NCBI GenBank assembly: GCA_003524305.1
Contig: DQHW01000022.1
Span: 238 to 28,337 of the forward strand
Origin: Anaerolineaceae bacterium
Lineage (GTDB): Bacteria > Chloroflexota > Anaerolineae > Anaerolineales > Anaerolineaceae
Reading direction: 5' to 3'
DNA length: 28,100 nucleotides
Below, one piece after another: positions 24,595 to 28,100 of the stretch. Both the position numbers and the translations under genes were made by a program. Numbering within the stretch: the first letter of the stretch is position 1; every line of letters starts with the position of its first letter. Under the pieces are notes generated by a model. It saw only the letters and a program-made list of their open reading frames with translations, did not search any database and was not told the origin of the DNA.

Positions 24595-25500
24595 ATGTCA
24601 ACCATCAATGTAGAACAGATTTCAAAATCATTCGGGACACAAAAAGCAGTTAACAATGTTTCATTTGAAGTTGAACCGGGTGAAATTTTCGGCTTATTAG
24701 GACCCAATGGCGCCGGAAAAACCACTTCCATTCGCATCATTCTGGATATATTTAAACCTGACACCGGCAAAGTAAGCATCCTTGGCGGGCAGATGACTGA
24801 AGAGAAAAAGAATAAAATAGGTTACCTTCCTGAAGAGCGCGGATTGTATCAAGACATCCCCCTGGACAGATGTTTGGTATACCTCGCCACCTTGAAAGGT
24901 ATGGATGAATCTGAAGCGAAAAAACTCATATCTGAATACCTTGAAAGATTTGACCTATCAGATTCAAAGAAGAAAAAGGTTAAGGAACTCTCAAAAGGGA
25001 TGCAGCAAAAAGCACAGTTGATCACCACTCTCGTTCACAAACCCGAGATTGTGATTATTGATGAACCCTTTAGCGCGCTTGACCCAGTTAATACACAGAT
25101 GGTCAAAGATATTCTTGAAGAAGAACGCGCACGTGGAACCTCGATTGTCATGTGCACCCATCAAATGCACCAGGTGGAAGCATTGGCAGACCGTATTGCC
25201 CTAATCCATCAAGGCAAAACGGTGCTTTATGGAACACTTGAAAACGTGCGTAAGCAATTTGCCAAAGAAGCAGTGATCGTACGTACTTCATCTGTACTTC
25301 CATTGGATATTCCAGGTGTAAGCGAGATACAAAAAACCAACAGCCACAACATCTTACATCTGGCTGAAGGAAAAAAACCACAAGATATATTACGCGAGTT
25401 GCTCGCCCGTAATATTGTTGTAGATCAATTTGAGATTGCCCTTCCTACCCTTGATGAGATTTTCATCCAGGTGGTAAAAAATGAAGGAGCCTCTGAATGA
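24595..25500 (+). CDS. ABC transporter ATPase, NatA-like
   Basis: A 301-residue cytoplasmic ATPase. It shows Walker A GPNGAGKTT (36-44), the signature LSKGMQQKAQ (about 136-145), Walker B IVIIDEPFSALDP (about 157-169) and the H-loop MCTHQMHQVEALADR (about 187-201). A C-terminal extension (about 225-301, DUF4162-like) is typical of the NatA and YhaQ group of exporters. Two ABC-2 permeases follow in the same operon; the first starts within the stop (ATGA overlap). The substrate is unknown. AGGA lies 7 bases before the ATG; a TAGGAT box covers the same place, so a leaderless reading is possible but less certain. Confidence 0.9.
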   Translation: MSTINVEQISKSFGTQKAVNNVSFEVEPGEIFGLLGPNGAGKTTSIRIILDIFKPDTGKVSILGGQMTEEKKNKIGYLPEERGLYQDIPLDRCLVYLATLKGMDESEAKKLISEYLERFDLSDSKKKKVKELSKGMQQKAQLITTLVHKPEIVIIDEPFSALDPVNTQMVKDILEEERARGTSIVMCTHQMHQVEALADRIALIHQGKTVLYGTLENVRKQFAKEAVIVRTSSVLPLDIPGVSEIQKTNSHNILHLAEGKKPQDILRELLARNIVVDQFEIALPTLDEIFIQVVKNEGASE

Positions 25501-26699
25501 AAAAGTTCTGGCTTGTTTTTCTACACGAATACAAGCGCCATGTCATGCGCAAACGATTCGTGTTTGCCATCTTAAGTATGCCGTTGTTCGTTGCATTCAT
25601 TGTATTTGTGGGTTTTCTTTCGGTTTGGCTGCAATTCGATAACAAACCGGTTGGTTATATTGACCAATACCAGATTCTCACCAATGCCCAACAAGTGCCG
25701 GTTGAAAAGAAATCTCTTTTCGATAAAGTTCCTTCTCTTCCTTTTACTGATGAAGCTGCTGCAAAATCTGCTCTAGATGCAGGTGAGATTCAAGCATATT
25801 TCACTTTCTCTGATAACTATATGTCTACGGGTGAAGTAACCATGACATCCAATGAAAAACCGGGTGCGAATGCAGAAGATGATTTTGGCGATTTCGTTTC
25901 TTATAACCTGGTAAAAGGAATGCCAGAACCCGTATTCAACCGACTGACGGATGGAAACAATATCACAGTGCGTGCATTGGACGGTTCACGTGAAATGGGC
26001 GCTGACAATTGGATGGTCATGCTGTTGCCGATGTTAGCAGGTGTTCTCTTTATTATCGCAGTCAACATCAGCGGCGGCTACCTGATGCAAGCCGTGGTCG
26101 AAGAAAAAGAGAACCGTACCATGGAAATTTTGGTGACCTCAGTCTCTCCCACCCAACTCATGGCCGGCAAGGTGGTCGGTGATCTTCTGGTAGGCTTGAC
26201 CCAACTGGTAGTGTGGATCCTCTTTTTAATCATCGGCTTACAGGTAGCACCCCTCTTCATCCCTGATATGGGTACCATGCCAGTCATTGATGGAAAATAC
26301 ATTTTACTCATCGCCGGTACAATGCTGCCTGCTTTTGTGATGATCGCAGCTGCCATGGGCGCCATCGGCGCCACCGCCACTGAAAGCCAGGAAGCTCAAC
26401 AAATGGCTGGTTTCTTCACGTTACCGATTGTGGTTCCCTTCTGGTTTGTGAGCCAAATTATGTTCAAACCCAACGGTCCGCTGGCTGTGGGGATGAGTAT
26501 GTTCCCGTTCACTGCACCGATCGCCTTGCCGCTTCGGGCTGGCTTTACGAACATCCCCTGGTGGCAAACCTCAGTTACCATCATCGTTTTAGTATTGCTG
26601 GCTTTGTTCTCATTGTGGTTGTCAGGAAAAATCTTCCGTATCGGCATGCTGCGTTACGGCAAAAAAGTATCTTTAAAAGAAGCATTTCGTCGTTCGTAG
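25497..26699 (+). CDS. ABC-2 type permease, NatB-like (first)
   Basis: A 400-residue membrane protein of the ABC2_membrane_3 type. An N-terminal helix (about 22-48) is followed by a large extracytoplasmic domain (about 50-175) and a C-terminal bundle of about five helices (about 178-385). The EEKENRTMEILVTSVSPTQLMAGKV segment (about 201-225) is the conserved cytoplasmic loop of this family. It overlaps the ATPase gene by 4 bases and is followed after 14 bases by a second permease of the same design, so the transporter is probably a heterodimeric membrane part with one ATPase. Confidence 0.9.
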   Translation: MKKFWLVFLHEYKRHVMRKRFVFAILSMPLFVAFIVFVGFLSVWLQFDNKPVGYIDQYQILTNAQQVPVEKKSLFDKVPSLPFTDEAAAKSALDAGEIQAYFTFSDNYMSTGEVTMTSNEKPGANAEDDFGDFVSYNLVKGMPEPVFNRLTDGNNITVRALDGSREMGADNWMVMLLPMLAGVLFIIAVNISGGYLMQAVVEEKENRTMEILVTSVSPTQLMAGKVVGDLLVGLTQLVVWILFLIIGLQVAPLFIPDMGTMPVIDGKYILLIAGTMLPAFVMIAAAMGAIGATATESQEAQQMAGFFTLPIVVPFWFVSQIMFKPNGPLAVGMSMFPFTAPIALPLRAGFTNIPWWQTSVTIIVLVLLALFSLWLSGKIFRIGMLRYGKKVSLKEAFRRS

Positions 26700-26713
26700 G
26701 ATTGGGTGAATCA

Positions 26714-27955
26714 ATGTCTAAAATGTGGCTCGTCTTAAAAAATGAATTCATTTCAGCGGTAACAAGAAAATCTTTCTTGCTTACTTTGATCTTGTTGCCC
26801 CTGATGAGTTTTATTATTCTTCTCGTTGTTTCTGGTATTCAAAAATCGACAGGCAATGCCAATACTGATGCTCTTGCTAATTTTTTCTCTCCCAAGGTCG
26901 AATCTTCAGATATACCAGAGGGATTTATTGATCTCAGTGGATTGGTGGTGGAAGTTCCACAGGCCTACCAGGATAAGTTGGTGCGCTATGATAATGAAGA
27001 TGATGCCAAAAAAGCTGTAACAGCCGGCACCATCAGCGCATATTATGTTATTGAAAAAGATTATCTTGCCGAGGGAACGATCCTTTACATGCGGCCTGAC
27101 TACAACCCTGTGGGGGGGATGGAAAACTCAGGTGCAATCGAGACCTTGATGGCCAACGCTCTCACGAATGGTGATCTTGAATTGGCTTACCGCGTACAGG
27201 ATCCGTTGAATGTGAAAGAGGTTTCGCTGGCAGCAACTCCACAGCGCAGTAGTTCTAATGCGCTGACTTTCTTCCTGCCTTATATCGTGACCTTTCTGTT
27301 TTACATCGTGATCCTTACTTCATCCAGCTTGCTGCTTAATAATATTTCTGGAGAAAAGCAGAACCGTATGATGGAAATTCTGATGACATCTGTCACTCCG
27401 AGACAAATGCTAACCGGCAAGATCATTGCCCTGGGTTTGGTGGGATTGCTTCAGACGATTGTCTGGTCTGGCTCGGGATATTTAATGCTGATGTTTTCAG
27501 GAAGACAATTCGCCCTGGGTGATGCTTTCAAACTACCTCCCAGCATCTTGATCTGGGGCATCATTTACTTCATATTGGGGTATGCAGTTTATGCCAGTTT
27601 GATGGCAGGTCTTGGCGCATTGGTGCCTAACATTCGTGAAGCGAGCCAAACTACAACCGTGGTGATCATTCCCTTGATCATCCCCCTGATGTTCATCAGC
27701 AGTCTGATCCAGGCTCCGAACTCTCCGCTGTCTGTTGTGCTGAGTTTGTTCCCGCTGACGGCGCCCGTGAGTATGATGACACGGCTCGCAGCCACAACGG
27801 TCCCCTTCTGGCAGACTGCGCTGGCGGCGGTGCTGATCGGGCTGACGGCGCTCTTTTTGGTGCAAAGCGCGGCGAAAATGTTCCGTGCGCAAAATTTGCT
27901 CTCGGGACAATCCATCAATACGAAAGCATTCTTCTCAGCGCTGTTTGGAAAGTAA
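26714..27955 (+). CDS. ABC-2 type permease, NatB-like (second)
   Basis: A 413-residue membrane protein built like its neighbour: first helix (about 22-44), extracytoplasmic domain (about 45-185), then a C-terminal helix bundle with the loop GEKQNRMMEILMTSVTPRQMLTGKI (about 214-238). The open frame extends upstream to 26561 inside the preceding gene, but the ATG at 26714 has GGGTGA just upstream, starts the expected MSKMWLVLKNEF N-terminus and matches the neighbour's start, so it is preferred. The two permeases probably form a heterodimer. A hairpin follows the stop. Confidence 0.9.
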   Translation: MSKMWLVLKNEFISAVTRKSFLLTLILLPLMSFIILLVVSGIQKSTGNANTDALANFFSPKVESSDIPEGFIDLSGLVVEVPQAYQDKLVRYDNEDDAKKAVTAGTISAYYVIEKDYLAEGTILYMRPDYNPVGGMENSGAIETLMANALTNGDLELAYRVQDPLNVKEVSLAATPQRSSSNALTFFLPYIVTFLFYIVILTSSSLLLNNISGEKQNRMMEILMTSVTPRQMLTGKIIALGLVGLLQTIVWSGSGYLMLMFSGRQFALGDAFKLPPSILIWGIIYFILGYAVYASLMAGLGALVPNIREASQTTTVVIIPLIIPLMFISSLIQAPNSPLSVVLSLFPLTAPVSMMTRLAATTVPFWQTALAAVLIGLTALFLVQSAAKMFRAQNLLSGQSINTKAFFSALFGK

Positions 27956-27962
27956 AGAAAAA

Positions 27963-27991
27963 AACTCTCCGCGAAATATTCACGGAGAGTT
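27963..27991 (+). terminator. Hairpin terminator of the NatAB-like operon
   Basis: AACTCTCCG (27963-27971) pairs with CGGAGAGTT (27983-27991) around an 11-nt loop, followed by ATATTTGT. It lies 7 bases after the last permease stop. Confidence 0.75.
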
Positions 27992-28028
27992 ATATTTGTA
28001 ATGGCTTTTCGAGGGGGGACAGATACGG

Positions 28029-28034
28029 TATAAT
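28029..28034 (+). promoter_or_regulatory. -10 box of the tRNA-Arg gene
   Basis: A consensus TATAAT lies 10 bases upstream of the tRNA 5' end. The -35 at normal spacing (TTTTCG at about 28006-28011) is weak. Confidence 0.55.
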
Positions 28035-28044
28035 AATTGCGTTC

Positions 28045-28100
28045 GCCCCCGTAGCTCAATGGACAGAGTGCCTGACTTCGAATCAGTAGGTTGCGCGTTC
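28045..28100 (+). tRNA. tRNA-Arg (anticodon UCG), cut by the window end
   Basis: The 5' acceptor strand GCCCCCG (28045-28051), a D-arm GCTC...GAGT and an anticodon arm CTGA-CTTCGAA-TCAG are visible. The seven-base loop gives anticodon TCG, which reads the CGA arginine codon. The variable loop and the start of the T-arm (ending GCGTTC) are present; the rest lies outside the window. Confidence 0.93.

Noticed and set aside
26561..26713. Upstream extension of the second ABC-2 permease
   Set aside because: It runs inside the preceding permease gene, and the ATG at 26714 has a Shine-Dalgarno sequence and the expected N-terminus.

Overview
The window reads as a chromosomal segment of a Chloroflexota bacterium, most likely class Anaerolineae. 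This is inferred from protein style: secreted and membrane proteins with Pro/Thr-rich linkers after a lipobox or a single membrane helix, single-helix TPR proteins, a BMP-type nucleoside importer and a TrpB2-type tryptophan synthase. No rRNA is present to prove it. There are no insertion sequences, CRISPR arrays, integrases or phage genes. The region looks like core and housekeeping chromosome with mixed strand orientation.

Layout. 1-1864: end of groES and complete groL. 1865-2144: three related hairpins. 2145-3793 (+): a lipoprotein foldase (PpiC/SurA type) and a single-helix Pro/Thr-rich membrane protein. 3798-6047 (-): a large protein with the fold of a Zn-ribbon adenine-specific DNA methylase but without its catalytic motif. 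6159-8050 (-): trpB2 behind a complete tRNA-Trp-sensing T-box leader. 8120-9235 (-): cyclopropane fatty acid synthase. 9356-12698: ferrous-iron uptake operon feoA-feoB-feoC (-), divergent from a DtxR-family regulator (+), with paired palindromic sites between them. 12774-15556 (-): two paralogous TPR membrane proteins. 15693-17727 (+): trmD and an MFS transporter. 17857-23122 (+): a BMP lipoprotein, a double-domain ABC ATPase and two permeases, a complete nucleoside-type importer. 23224-24384 (-): a URO-D/MtaA-family protein. 24595-27955 (+): a NatA-like ATPase and two ABC-2 permeases. 28045 to the end: the 5' part of tRNA-Arg(UCG).

Regulation is unusually legible. The trpB2 leader shows a UGG specifier, a UGGC T-box bulge fitting tRNA-Trp, an antiterminator and a terminator. 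The feo intergenic region has two TTAG-type sites 22 bp apart. A strong terminator separates the BMP gene from its ATPase gene. At least four genes (2145, 6047, 15556 and 15693) have a -10 box ending only 6-8 nt before the start codon and no Shine-Dalgarno sequence, which suggests leaderless mRNAs; other genes here have good Shine-Dalgarno sites.

I do not see a clear-cut new multi-gene system. The best leads are the degenerate methylase-like protein, the leaderless promoters, the extra competing segment and tandem hairpins at the end of the T-box leader, and the family of intergenic palindromes after groL.
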